Counted from the first letter of the stretch, positions 1 through 10,894 are shown. The stretch: 64,000 bases of DNA from Fragilaria crotonensis (GCA_022925895.1 JAKSYS010000046.1:101324-165323), one strand, 5' to 3'. The notes: generated from the sequence alone by a model not told the origin. Translations and numbers: made by a program.

Positions 1-1
1 C

Positions 2-460
2 GTGTCCTTTGAACCCATGAATCCCGACCATCATGACACGTCTGCAGTTGTTGCCGCAACAAAGCCGCCATTTGTTGAGCTTCCACCATCCCCTCGTGTC
101 ATCGAACCACCATCAGTGTCCCTCGAACGATTGCGACAACAATCCAAGATAGCGGCGCGTGCAGACGTTGTCGTCGCGGGTGTGGACCAAGGAGAAGACG
201 CACCTTCATTATCATCACCATCATCAGCAGCAACATCATCCATGCCAGGTGTTGAATTTCGGTCAAGAGACAGTCTCAAGAGCGTGTTAAATGGCCTAGT
301 TGTCCCGTCTGTCAACGGAAGGCGACAACAACAATCGAATAGTAATCCAAGCTGGCAAAACGTGCGCTCTAGTTGGCGTGTCCCAACGTCTGCCACACAC
401 GATCCGCCAAGAAGGAGTCTCAACTTTCTTCTGGACGCGTTCGATGATGATATCACATAA
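2..460 (+). CDS. C-terminal part of a Ser-rich protein, 5' end outside window
   Basis: The frame is open from the first bases and stops at TAA 458-460, giving about 152 residues; the gene probably begins before the window. The translation is Pro/Ser-rich early, has an SSPSSAATSS low-complexity stretch, then a basic Arg/Gln/Asn segment and ends LNFLLDAFDDDIT. No domain is recognised. The opposite strand is also open over nearly the same span (31-456), so the coding strand is not certain. I prefer this strand because the frame is open at the window edge and has a compositionally coherent tail. Function unknown. Confidence 0.4.
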   Translation: MSFEPMNPDHHDTSAVVAATKPPFVELPPSPRVIEPPSVSLERLRQQSKIAARADVVVAGVDQGEDAPSLSSPSSAATSSMPGVEFRSRDSLKSVLNGLVVPSVNGRRQQQSNSNPSWQNVRSSWRVPTSATHDPPRRSLNFLLDAFDDDIT

Positions 461-1036
461 CTTGTCGACTATAGTTGATACGCTACCTCGACTTGCATTA
501 TAGCGATGCGAATCAGTCTCGAAATTCGGAATTGTGATTCACAAAAGATGAAACTACGAGCCTAATACGAGTTCTGATTTATACACTGAAACACTCCAAG
601 AGTCGAAAAATCTCCCACTACGGCTTTTGTCCTGTCAACCATCGACCCCATCGTCGGTACCACACATTACGTGCCTCGCGTTCTCGCTTCCGGCGTTCCA
701 GAATCTCTTCGGGTCGCTCAATGCGTTTGGTATTGTCAAAGTCTGTTGTTCGGATTTTATTCAGCTTTTCAATCATGTCCGCATGCTCCTCATCCATGCG
801 GGCCTGTCGATAGGATCTGTTTCATTTTTTGTAGAATTAAGAAGAAGAAAACGATCCGGAAATTTGTTAGAGTGTGACTTAAAAACAATGCATCCGCCAC
901 TCGAAAGCTGAATCATACAACTCAAGACCAACCAGCAGCTTCACAATCAGAACCATTACAACACCACCACCATGTACTAGGTGAAAGTTCTTCCTGGCCC
1001 CAGTACGTTTGTCACTGCTCCTGCAATGGTGATCAC
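461..1036. other. Intergenic stretch, no gene seen
   Basis: Only short ORFs in conflicting frames; no RNA gene or repeat recognised. The minus-strand gene at 1037-1417 may extend into this stretch: its last codons overlap a GTAAGT (minus strand, about 1041-1046) that could be a 5' splice site leading to a further exon here. Confidence 0.4.
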
Positions 1037-1417
1037 TTACTTGCTAACTTTGCCCTTGGATGCGTCATATTCTTTATTCTTGCCTTCAATTGAGTTTTTC
1101 AATACCCAAGCTGCCAAAAGAGAAAATATGACCAGTGGAAGACCAGCATGAAGAAAGAGTTGTCCAGCCGATGGAGTGTCATCCACGGCAGCGTTCTTCT
1201 TGATCTTTTTCAATTTGCCCGGCGATGGTGATGATGATGATGATGATGACACTGATGCAGCAGGAGATGTTGACGCTACTGTTGAAGTTGTATTCGATGA
1301 GAATGGCCTTAGTTGTAGCTGTTGGGAGAACCGAGGAAAGCATAATGGTCTCAGGAAGTATCGTGAGTGCGACACCCCGGCAACGTTACGAGCATGCCGT
1401 GACAACATCCTGGCCAT
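1037..1417 (-). CDS. Small mitochondrial-type single-pass membrane protein, COX16-like (tentative)
   Basis: 126 residues. The N-terminus is rich in Arg/Ser/Leu with few acidic residues (RYFLRPLCFPRF region), as in a mitochondrial presequence. A Ser-rich linker and a basic KLKKIKKN patch follow, then one hydrophobic segment near residues 90-108 starting FLHAGLPLVIFSLLAAW, followed by a charged KNKEYDASKGK tail. COX16, an inner-membrane assembly factor of cytochrome c oxidase, has a similar GLP-hydrophobic-charged layout, and that resemblance is the only basis for the name. A GTAAGT overlaps the final codons, so the displayed stop may be intronic and the true C-terminus may lie in another exon. 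The start is the first ATG before the presequence. Confidence 0.45.
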   Translation of the reverse strand: MARMLSRHARNVAGVSHSRYFLRPLCFPRFSQQLQLRPFSSNTTSTVASTSPAASVSSSSSSSPSPGKLKKIKKNAAVDDTPSAGQLFLHAGLPLVIFSLLAAWVLKNSIEGKNKEYDASKGKVSK

Positions 1418-2006
1418 TCAGCAATTTAGTAATAACAGGAAGGATGGAGAGTGAGAATGAGAATAGTAATAATTCTTTATCAAGTCATATACTGCGAGAC
1501 GAAGGTTTATACTGTCGTCTCGATGATGATCGTGTTTGTGTTATGGTTGTGAAGGCACTCGGTGATGTTTTTTGCATACCGCATCCGCCTCTTGCGCGCA
1601 TGAAAATCATGAACCGTGCGCCAGTATCTTCCAAGCTCCAAGTATCATATGATACAGCATATATGCATACAGCCGTGAAGGCTGAAATGAGTCAGCAGTC
1701 GCACGCTAGCTACCGGTAGGTAACAGGTACAGGTACTAGTACTGTACTAATATACTCGAGTCATCGTGCCAGGTACAAGTACTGTACCTTGTCTGTTCTA
1801 CTACGCTAACGACGCTACCAGTACTAGAAGAGAAGTGACGGTATAGAGTCGACAGTAGACACCTCCGGGACAAGGTTGCAAGCATCATCTCACTACTCGA
1901 TCAAGGTTATACATGCAACCAGGGAACTGCAAAAGGCCATCAATTGCATCCCTTGTTGCAACAGGATGGATCAACAGTGCATGTTAGCAGATCGCCTGGG
2001 CAATAG
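1418..2006. other. Intergenic, GTAC-rich
   Basis: No credible gene. Between about 1718 and 1830 the sequence is crowded with GTAC-centred words (GGTACAGGTAC, AGTACTGTAC, CCAGGTACAAGTACTG at 1769-1784). The last word recurs at 6057-6072 and, with one change, at 10226-10240. Confidence 0.4.
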
Positions 2007-4114
2007 TCACCTTGAAAGGTGGTCAATGCCCCTAGTGGACACACCTCCACCAATGGGACTTCTCCACTCAGTCTCATTCAAAGCACCAACAGGGTCGTGA
2101 GGTTGGATAGCCGACCCAATTCGGTAGGGGAGCAACCCTGAAATGGTATTGTACGAAACGTCCAATCGCGTGAGTCGTTGCATTTCTCCAACGTGAGTTG
2201 GGAGGGTTCCCACCAAGCGATTCATGTTGAGATTCAACACTTCCAATTCTGTCAATTTACCGACTTCAGTCGGAATGGTGCCAGTCAAGGTGTCCGAGCT
2301 CAGTTGAAGAACATTCAGAGATTCCAGAGAACACAATTCGGTGGGGATTGTGCCCTTCAGGTAGGAACCATTCATTTTCAGAACTAGGAGGTTCGATACT
2401 AGTCGACCCAGTCGTTCCGATGGGATGGTACTATTGGAGAAGAGATTGTTCTCCAGATCAAGTACTTGAACGCGTTGCAACGCTCCCAGTTGCTTTGGGA
2501 TGGCATTCGAAAGCTCATTCGAGCCGACCAATAGTACCACCAAATTACCACAGCGCTCAATCTCCGATGGGATTGCGCCCGTCAATGAATTTTTGTCCAG
2601 GTAAAGGTTGACCAAGCTAGACAGCCAGTTCCCCAATGGACATCGGGATGGTACCTTGCAAATTATTGGATGACATGTCCAAGCTCTGAAGCACTGTCAG
2701 TAAGCCAATTTCTGGCGGTAAAATTCCATCAAGCATGTTGCCATGCAGGTCCAGTGCAATGAGCGATGAGAGCATGCCAAGTTCGGAAGGAACTGTGTTG
2801 CCAATTGTTCCCAGCCAGAGACAAGCTCTGAAGGACTGGAAACAAACCAATTTCGGTCAGGAGCATTCCAGCGAGGTTGTTTTGCTCAAGATGCAGCTCG
2901 ATCACATCAGAATTGCTGTTGCACGAGACACCCTGCCAAAAGCAATGCGATTGGTCTGACATCCAAAGATGCGATTTGAACCATGCCGGACCATCTGTGG
3001 CAAGGAATATAATGTAAAGCAAATAGAGGTTCTCCAGCTACCTGGTGGATTCCGTTCCTGTCACTCTCGCCGCCACGCAGATGAGTACCAAGTTCGCAGA
3101 ATCACACGAATCTTTATCCATCTTCATGTCGGTCTTAAGCGTCTGATTGAAGGCTGCCTTCACTTCATTGTAACGGTCATGCGCGCATACAGGAAAATCA
3201 ATGATTTGTCCCTCTATCATGCATTGACGTGAGATTTCATCCACGTTGCAAGGTTCCCGCACGTTGCTTGGAGGACTGGCTGGGTGGACTAAGCATAATG
3301 ACAACAATCCAATAATGAGAGCAACCACGACAACCAGCCCGAGCACAATCCCCACTTTCAACTTCAAACAAGGACCCGTTAGAACATTTTTCCATAGCAG
3401 CCGGCGGGGGTTGTCTTGTTCGGCAACATGTGAGCTCATGTCTGTGGAATACCCAGGAAAGGCGCCTCGACTTCCTGGATCAACGTCATCTCCCTGCTTC
3501 AGTTTGCCAGAGCCTTGCTGGATCTGGTCCACCAAGCCTTGTTGGTAGCCTCCCACCTTGAGCTCAGCTACATCCTGTGAGATGCATTCCCGTACCTGAA
3601 ATATGTTGTAACCGAGAATCACAATAACTGTAGGATGGTCCAGGCGCGGGCTGAGTTGGAATTGACAAGCTCTCTTCATAGCTACTGCTGGGGGCGATAT
3701 TCGATGAGGTTGAAAATTTTCCCACGTTGCATCAGTCAAAGGAATTGACAAGCTAGAGTTATAAAACAGGTGTTCCGCAGCTGCTTTTTGTGGGTCCGCT
3801 TTGGTAGTCTCGAAATTGAAGCAAGCCAAGTTTGGATCAGTGAAAATTGGAGCGGGGGCGGAATGGTGACCCTGCCGCAAACTAGCCCAGCTCTCATCAT
3901 TGACGATAGTACTAGGAGTAGGAGCAGAATTGTGACCCTTCCACCGTAGGTCGCGATGGGAGGCAATCAAATTTTCAATCGGCAGAGAACTGTTCGATGA
4001 GCTGCCACTCCGTGTGCGGCTTCTACTTCTGAACATATGATGGCTTACTCCGAGAAGCCCATCTCTCTTTGACCCGCTTCTGAGCGCTGTTTGAATCGAG
4101 GCAGAGGTTGCCAC
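2007..4114 (-). pseudogene. LRR receptor-like membrane protein gene, interrupted
   Basis: The intact protein would have a long Ser-rich N-terminal region, one membrane segment (about residues 243-272, LKVGIVLGLVVVVALIIGLL), a Cys-containing region, a cap with the typical ATDGPAWF...C.W.GVSC pattern, and at least eight plant-type LRRs (LxxLxLxxNxLxGxIPxxIG). The frame is broken three times. A TAG at 3038-3040 is in frame, with the same frame continuing at once as LENLYLLYIIF. One-base shifts follow near 2800-2815 and near 2630. No GT-AG pair explains these, so they are mutations or sequence errors. LRRs fade after ISGLLPYRIG. LRR proteins of this layout are abundant in pennate diatoms; ligand and role are unknown. 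Confidence 0.75.
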
Positions 4115-4236
4115 AAAAAAAACCTCAAATCTATTTTACGTGCTGCCGCTATGCCCATAACAAAAAAGACATTCGACTCGCACGGGTAGGCACTATACTG
4201 GGGAGTATAGCAGCCACCGAGGCAGAGGTTGCCACA
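4097..4236. mobile_element. Short interspersed element flanked by 19-bp direct repeats
   Basis: CGAGGCAGAGGTTGCCACA occurs at 4097-4115 and again, exactly, at 4218-4236. The 102 bp between begin with an A run and contain the words ATCTATTTTACGTG and ATTCGACTCGCACGG. A related sequence lies at about 18985-19065 in the same order, also after an A run (ATCTATTTTACGTG, then ACTCGACCTGCACGG). A long target duplication next to an A (or T) tract suggests insertion by target-primed reverse transcription, as in SINEs. A pol III B-box is not convincing. Confidence 0.5.
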
Positions 4237-4406
4237 GTATCGGACAGAGACGCTTCACCTTGCACATACTGACTCCAATTGACATGTTCACCCGCGAAGT
4301 CATCAAAAGGCAGGGACACGTCAGGAATCGATGTCAGACTGTCTTCTTATGCCAATCTACTGGATGAGTGCGTTTGATCAGATTCCTGAAGCGATCCATA
4401 GCTCTC

Positions 4407-5191
4407 CTAATGATGCAAGTCGGCGTCAGGTTCACCATCGTCTGTACTCTCCAGTTTCATAAACTTCTTGTGCTTCTCCTTCTTCTTCTTTTTCACTTTT
4501 GCCTTTTTTGGCAGTAAAGAACCCTCAAACGGTTTCTCAGATGCCTGGGTTGATGTCGAGCGGGCGGTTGGAAAGTTGTTTGAAACGCCTCATCAAGTGG
4601 AAATGTTGGTTTAAATGTTTCATCGTCTTTCGGAAAGATAACTCTGAATTCCTCATCCTCAAACTCCTCGCGTTCAGACGGAACTTTGAATCGATCCTGC
4701 AGATGTGTGTCAGCCGCCGCTGTGGGAGGATTGTTGAGAGCGCTGCCGAAATTGGTACCCAATCTCTCCAAGGACTTGGAAGCTATCAGAATGGCGTCTT
4801 TCAGACGAGCCGCCTGCGATTGATGGATGCGGCGTCTCGTAATTTCGCGAGGAGGTGTTGCACTGATCGATGGAATTAGTCCCGTTGCCGCGAAGACTCC
4901 CGTGTCGTCACTTGTTGGGGGAATACTAGTAAAGTCGAAGTTTATTCGGGGTTCTTGTTCAAGGTCCGGTTCTGGCAAGTCCATGGTCATCGCAGTTGCT
5001 GTCACAGTCGCTAATGGGAGTTCAACTTCACCATACATGGCTTGAAAGTCAGATGCGAACTTATTGTTGGTGTTGGTACTGCCGTCGGCGTTGCTCTGTG
5101 TCTTGTCGAACTGCAACTGGTACATGGCATGAGCTTGTTGTTGTTGCAGCGTGAAGGGGTCCAAATCATGACCAGATGAGCCCAGTATCAT
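4407..5191 (-). CDS. Unknown protein with Lys-rich C-terminal tail (one frameshift)
   Basis: From ATG at 5191 the frame runs 232 residues to a stop at 4493. It has a QQQQ run, an acidic middle (PEPDLEQEP), a basic ITRRRIHQSQAARLKD stretch and acidic EREEFEDEEF. In the neighbouring frame, from about 4560, a strongly protein-like tail continues (ASEKPFEGSLLPKK, then KKKKKEKHKKFMKLE) to TAG 4407-4409. A one-base shift near 4550-4565 would therefore join the two and add about 50 residues. The Lys-rich tail resembles a nuclear localisation signal. No domain is recognised. The shift could be a sequence error, since the tail looks conserved rather than decayed. Confidence 0.5.
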
Positions 5192-6207
5192 CCCAATAGT
5201 CTTATTGTCTCAATTTTAAATGCAATAATGTTTTTCCACACTTTGGCAAGAATCTGGTTCCTGCATCTTGTCGGTGGACATTTCGCGCAATGACACCATA
5301 TGACAAAGAGCATAATTTTTCTATCACTCGTTCATTGCTTCTGTTGATTAGGCATTGGGTCTGTTAAACCATATAAAACTACTCAATATCTCTTGAATAT
5401 CGAGGCACTTACACTATTTATGCTAAACGCAACACACAACAACATCCTTGCACAATCATCCACTGACTCAATATATCTATGCAACATGTTGCACATGTAT
5501 TTATGTACCAGATACCAACTGGTGTATCTTCTTGACCGTAATGCGTCTGACAGTGTATTCGTTCGGTAGTACCGGTACTGTATTTGTAGTGCTTGGCGTT
5601 GCCGAACGCTCGACTTCGGTCTGTAAATCCGTCCGTACAGGGATTGACTGACGGACCTTCTTTTGTCGAGATCTATCGTACGAGAGCCCTTCAACATAGG
5701 ATCCGGGTGTGTTCGCTTTCGTATCGTGCAGAGTCAGTGGTGTGGGTGGCGGTCTGCTACTACTAGGTCTACTAGAGGAGTGACCAAGTGACTGATGGTT
5801 GCGACTCGATGTGTACGATTCACGATGGGTTCCGGTATTGGTGTCAGCAATTGAGATTCCTACGTTTTATGTGAATACACATTTTGGATGTGTAATCGAA
5901 GCCTTTTCATCGAGCATCTTCCAGCACATGCAATAAGTAGTATGTCATAGGGTGGCCCACAATTTGAGTGGCGACGCGACACCACGTCAATACTCTGGAG
6001 TTAATTGGAAACTTAGGTGTGTTTTGTGATCGGCTGTATCAAGGTTACTCCTGCTACCAGGTACAAGTACTGCTTTGATCCGCATTACACGCAAACGATT
6101 TGATCATTGATCTGGTCCGCACTTGTACTCTTAACGGGATTGCGAAGCTACCTGTCGGAACTCGGAAGCGAAGCTGAAGCAATACGATATAGTATTACTC
6201 TAGCATC
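5192..6207. other. Intergenic region upstream of the plastid protein gene
   Basis: About 1 kb without a credible gene. It must hold the promoters of the two divergent neighbours (minus gene ending upstream at 5191, plus gene starting at 6208). GTAC-rich words recur (CCAGGTACAAGTACTG at 6057-6072). Confidence 0.35.
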
Positions 6208-9202
6208 ATGAGGCACTTCAACTGCATGATCCTCAGCCAGGTACTGGTGTTCATTGTGCTATGTGGAATCACGAACGTCAAGGCCTTCACGACGACGACA
6301 ACAGACTCAAAAATCAAACAACAACTGTGGCAACTGCACCAACAACAGCGACATCAACGCCTCCCAACTCCGAGTACTTCCCTGTTTCTCAACAAAAACA
6401 GCGGCGATGACGACACCGCCACGAAGGACACGAACGATATCCTCAACATCGCTGACATTCAAGCCGAAGCTGAAGATGCTCTTCAGGCTGCCAACCTGTT
6501 CCTCGACGATCAACAACGTCAACAACAACTCACCTCTACTTCATCATCCGGCAGCGACGATGGCACCATCGACACTGCCATTGGCGGCTTCGCCGCCGGA
6601 GTCGCGTTGGGAGGGATCGTTGCGACACAGATTCCGGATGATGTCGTGCCCACAGCTCTTCCTCCCTTGATCTTGGGGACGCTCTTTGGAGGTGCTTCCT
6701 ACGCCGGCGTCACGTCCTCCACGGCCGAAACGGCCTCCTTGCTCAAACGCACCCTGGGACGAGCCACCCGCGCCATTCGGACGGCGGCGATCAACGCTGC
6801 AACCGCGGCTGTGGCTGCTGTGGTCGAACGAATTCAGGCCATTCCAGGACAAATCACGGGATATGCCAAGTCAAAGGTTGACGAGTCTGTCGAGTACGTA
6901 CAGTCGATTCCAGATCGAGTCACCAAGGCGGCGCAAGAAAAGGTAGAGGAGACGGCAGAGGAAATCGCAAAGATTCCGGGCAAGGCTGTGGCGTATGCCG
7001 AACAGCAAGTGGAGAATTTGGTGGAGGAGGTCAAGGCCACTCCTGGTAGAGTTGTTACGGCCACGACAGAAGCGATCGAAGATGCAGTGGAGAAGACCGA
7101 AAAGGCTATTGAAGATGCAGTGGAGAAGACGAAGGAGGCCATCGAGGAGGCTGTGGATGAAGCGGTTGCCCTTCCGGGGAAGAAAATTGCCGAGCTTCAA
7201 GAGTCCGTCAACAAGCTTGTGGGAGTGGACGAAACGCCCGTCAGACGCGATCCTGTACCACCCAAGGCACCCCCAATCCAAGCCAAGGCGGAGCGTTCAT
7301 TTGCCATTCCAAAGATCGAGCTTCCCAAGCCAGAACCTCCAAAGGTTCAACCACCCAAGACTCCTCCCCCACCACCAAAGGAGGTTGTCCCTGCGTTCAG
7401 TTTGCCGAAGGTAGACTTTCCGAAGGTTGAACTTCCCAAGGCAGATATTCCAAAGTTGGAGATCCCGCAACCTCCCAAGACTCCTCCGCCTCCCAAGCAG
7501 GACAACTTTGTTTTTAGCGAAATGTCCCTCAAGCAGTTTGTCGAAAAGAACAAACCAGTTGCATCGGAAGTTGACAATCGCCGAGCTGACGAAGAGAAGG
7601 AGAAGAAGCAGCGCGCTGCTGCAGCTGCTGCTGCCGAAAAGACTCGCGAGGAACGTGCCGCTAGACAGAAAGAAGAGGCGCAAAAGGCAGCACAAGCGCA
7701 AAAGGAGGCTACCGCCATTTTGCGCGAAAAGCAACGCAAAGAAGAGTCGATCCGAGCTGCTGAGGCAGAGGCTCAACGTCGGAAGCAAGAAGAATTGCGT
7801 GCCGCCAAGGCGGCCGAGGCTGAAGCTCGTCGTCGCGAGCAAGCTGAGGCAAAGAAGGCTGCTGCCATTGCGGCAGCAGAGAAACAGCGCCAGGCGGAGG
7901 CTGCCGCGGAGGAGCGACGCCGTGAACAAGAACGCAGGCAGCAGAGTTCCGCTCCCGACAGACGTCAGCAAGCCGAGGCTAAAAAGGCGGCCGAAGAGGC
8001 TGCGTTGGCTCAGCGTCGTCGACAAGAAGAAGAACGCGCCGCCAAGGCTGCTGAGGCGGAGGCACGTCGTCGCGAGCAGGCCGAGGCAAAGAAAGCGGCG
8101 GAGGTTGCTGCGTTGGCACAACGTCGTCAGCAAGAACAAGAGCGTGCGGCGAAGGCTGCTGAAGCAGAAGCGCGTCGTCGTGAGCAAGCTGAGGCAAAGA
8201 AGGCTGCTGCCATTGCTGCAGCTGAGCGGCAGCGTCAAAAAGAGGCAGAGCGCGAGGCTAAGGCTCAGGAAGCTGCCGAGAAGCGTCGTCAGCAGGAGGA
8301 GGAGCGACAAAGATTTGCCGAGGAACGTAAGGCTGCGAAAGAAGCTGCGGCTCTGGAGAAGCAAAGGTTGGCTGACGAGCGCAAAGCCACTCAACTTGCG
8401 GCAGCTGAGGCCAAACGTCAAGAACAATCTAGGCAAAAGCCCTCGAAGACACTTCCTATTACTAAACCAGCGACGAAGACTCCAGTCCAGATACTGGCAA
8501 GAGCTCCGCGGGGTGTCCCAACCATTCTGGACTGGAAAGTGAGGCGAGACGGTACGTCTGTTTTACTGTGTTGCAGTTTTCTGCGTTCTCTCGGGCTAAC
8601 ACTTATTTCTTTTTGTAGGAGGCATTACCGGCAAGATTTACGGGTCGCCAAACTTTAATGAGGGCGAGCGCATTGAGACGTCTGAGATTGTTTCAGATGC
8701 GATTATGAATGGTGTCATCGTCAAAACTAGCTCTGGGAGTCGTTATTTTTTGAGCGACGATGCGTCTATCAAGCAAGCCAATCGTCAGGCGGCGTTGAAA
8801 GATATGGCGTCGGCCAAACCAGGTGCAACAATCACATTAACTCGGTTGGAGCGCGAACGCCAGGCAAAGGTCGCTCAAGAGGCCTTGGAGCAGGCGAAGC
8901 CAAGGGCCACGATCTCACTCTTTGGCATGTGGTCTGGCGACGATGAGGAGCCAATGCCTATCAAGACACCGACTGTCAAAACGGCAACCGCGACGGCATC
9001 TCCCGTGAGAAAAGCACCTCGAGGTGTTCCAACCATAAATAAGTGGAAGCAAAACAGAGACGGATCCGTCACAGGCTTGATTACGGGATCCCCCAACTTC
9101 TCCGAGAACGAACGAATCACTACCAGCCCAATTGTGTCAGGTGCTGTCAGTCCCGGCAGTGTCGTCAGGACGGGATCTGGGAGCCAATATTTCTTGGGGT
9201 AG
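6208..9202 (+). CDS. Plastid-targeted coiled-coil protein with two C-terminal PRGVPTI-type repeats
   Basis: Two exons (6208-8551, 8619-9202) give 975 residues. The start has a signal peptide (residues about 1-26) with predicted cleavage VKA|FTTTT. Phe at +1 followed by a Thr-rich acid-poor stretch is the diatom bipartite plastid-import signature. Next come two hydrophobic segments (about 120-165, AIGGFAAGVALGGI and PPLILGTLFGGASYAG), then amphipathic repeats of about 35-40 residues, each with IPG/TPG followed by Ala/Glu/Val helices. A Pro-rich hinge (PKIELPKPEPPK type) follows, then about 300 residues of Glu/Ala/Arg/Lys coiled coil built on ARRREQAEAKKAA. The C-terminus has two copies of a module with PRGVPTI..W, GSPNF.E.ERI.TS and GS.YFL; the intron lies inside the first. 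The layout suggests a membrane-attached structural protein of the plastid. That function is inferred. Confidence 0.85.
8552..8618 (+). other. 67-bp spliceosomal intron
   Basis: Begins GTACGT after GAC-G and ends in a pyrimidine tract then GTAG. Removing it joins D-G to G-I-T-G-K-I-Y-G-S-P-N-F, restoring the first C-terminal module so that it matches the second (RDGSVTGLITGSPNF). Without removal the frame stops at 8658. Confidence 0.9.
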
Positions 9203-9287
9203 ATTGTATGTTGATTTAGGATTTTAGAAGCAGCGTCAGACTGATACATTAAATATAACATCCTAGATTCGGAGGAGTAGATTTACA

Positions 9288-9875
9288 CTAATTTTGTATA
9301 CTTTTGATCGGATCCAACAGTGGCTCTTGACAACCTGTAGAACCACAGCTGACGAACACTACAGCATCGTGCTTGATCAACCACTCTCCGTCGGGCAGCC
9401 TGGAAATATCCACTGCAGAAAAGTTGGCAATTCCGACCACGACCAACGACCCATTTTTTGACACAAAGTAGGGAAGCGGTGGATCAATTAGAAGGGTTTG
9501 GAAAAGACGATTTGCAAACTTACATTTGTTGAACGTCTTGTTGCCTCTAGCGCCCTCAGCAGGAGTAAAACAGAAGAACCAATTCAGAGACTCGAGGTCG
9601 TCGACTGTAATGATTGTCCTACCGATCTCCCTGAATAGAAGTCTATACGAAATCTTGTAAGATGCATTGGGGTATCCATGTAGCTGACAGTTGTACCGGG
9701 AAAAATATTTGAAATCTCGGTCGCAGCATTCTTTCCACTGATTCTTTGTTTCGATGAATCTTTTCATATGACTGCAAGTAAGTTCCAATCTACATGTGTC
9801 TTGCGCATCACAGAAGAGCATTGTGTGCTGTAAAACATCGTCAGGGATGGAGAGGAGCTGCATCGACGGGGCCAT
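9288..9875 (-). CDS. F-box-like protein
   Basis: 195 residues from ATG 9875. Residues about 8-45 (LLSIPDDVLQHTMLFCDAQD, then TCRLELTCSHMKRFI) fit the F-box pattern, followed by W...C..DF. F-box proteins usually bind Skp1 in SCF ubiquitin ligases; the target-binding part here is not a recognised domain. A diverged paralog lies at 11692-12091 plus 18269-18415, cut by a Copia element. The match is easy to follow (RYNCxxHGYPNASYKxSYR; DLESLxWxFxFTPAxG; PPLPYFV; GEWLI), so the pair is a local gene duplication and this copy is the intact one. Confidence 0.65.
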   Translation of the reverse strand: MAPSMQLLSIPDDVLQHTMLFCDAQDTCRLELTCSHMKRFIETKNQWKECCDRDFKYFSRYNCQLHGYPNASYKISYRLLFREIGRTIITVDDLESLNWFFCFTPAEGARGNKTFNKCKFANRLFQTLLIDPPLPYFVSKNGSLVVVGIANFSAVDISRLPDGEWLIKHDAVVFVSCGSTGCQEPLLDPIKSIQN

Positions 9876-10075
9876 GCTCAGGAACGTCCGAAGTGGGCCT
9901 CTCGCATATTTTTTTTCAGGAATGTGTTCTTCCGCTTCTCATATTGTGACTTCAGACTTCACTTGAACATGAGTACGTCGCACTCCCTTCATCCCAACCC
10001 TGATGTGTGACCCTTTATACGAGTACTCCATAGAAAAGGTTAGCTCTCGAGGAACTCTTCCTCGAGTACAAGTAC

Positions 10076-10099
10076 AAGTACAAGTACAAGTACCAGTAC
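10076..10099 (+). repeat. GTACAA microsatellite
   Basis: Four tandem GTACAA hexamers (10076-10099) followed by GTACCAGTACC. It lies in the roughly 1-kb gap between the divergent F-box-like gene and the secreted-protein gene. Confidence 0.85.
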
Positions 10100-10202
10100 C
10101 CCATGACTCGTTACAAATCCCTCACGGTAAGTACTACGGTAGGTGCGACTGGTTAGTGCAACAATGGTGGGAAACTGGAGTTGCGGAGAATCCAGTGCAA
10201 CT

Positions 10203-10240
10203 TGTACTTGTACCTGGTATGCATACCAGGTACAAGTACA
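10203..10240. repeat. Perfect 38-bp palindrome
   Basis: The 19 bases at 10203-10221 are the exact reverse complement of 10222-10240, centred on ATGCAT, with no spacer. The arms are built from GTAC and CCAGGTAC words. It could form a cruciform in DNA or a hairpin in RNA. It lies in an intergenic region (9876-10894) in which I see no gene; a degenerate CTCGG/TTCGG-rich patch follows at about 10310-10375. Confidence 0.9.
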
Positions 10241-10894
10241 GAATACATAGACATACAACTCCATATTGTTGGGTATTCTGCCGTCGTAGACGTCACAGGT
10301 CATTGTGTCACCGAGACTCGGCCGTCTCGGCGTCTCGGCTCTCGGCGTTCGGTGTTCGGTGTTCGGCGCTCGGCTTTATTTTGTGATTTTGTGCCATGGG
10401 CTCGTTGCGAAGTGACCTCGGCGAGGTGACTCGGGGAGGTGTGGTGAGGATACATATGTCTGTGCCGTCGTATGTCACAAACGTTGCATCGTCAAGTGCG
10501 ACGGACTTCAGGAGTGCAGGATACAGGATACCACACATACCGCTACTCCATGTGACAATTTTGCACTTCACTCCTTCTCTGCGCGCTCGGTGAAGTGCCT
10601 CGGCGAACTGGGATCTTCTTTGGATTTATTCCCCAAGAACAAGATCAACATCTGCGCTCCGATGTCGACGCTACATATAGGGAAAGCCAGAAGTTACGGA
10701 TGCCTCAGGTTAAGCGATGCTTCGATCTTGGGATTTCCTTCAAGTATGCGATCCGCGATCAAATCACACGATCCCGATCACTAATCTTGGTATCTTCTAC
10801 TCGGAGAAGAAACTCTCGAAATCATCATTCTTTTTCGCACACAAAAATACAACATTCAATATTCACAACCCGTGATAACCACCCACCGTACAAG

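Noticed and set aside
7297-8436. 379-codon minus-strand Leu/Ser-rich ORF and a 371-codon plus-strand Arg-rich ORF at 7427-8542
   Set aside because: Both lie inside the coiled-coil part of the plastid protein and follow from its repetitive Ala/Glu/Arg codons.
10003-10590. Several ORFs of 64-127 codons on both strands
   Set aside because: They run through the microsatellite, the palindrome and a CTCGG/TTCGG-rich patch; no protein-like pattern.
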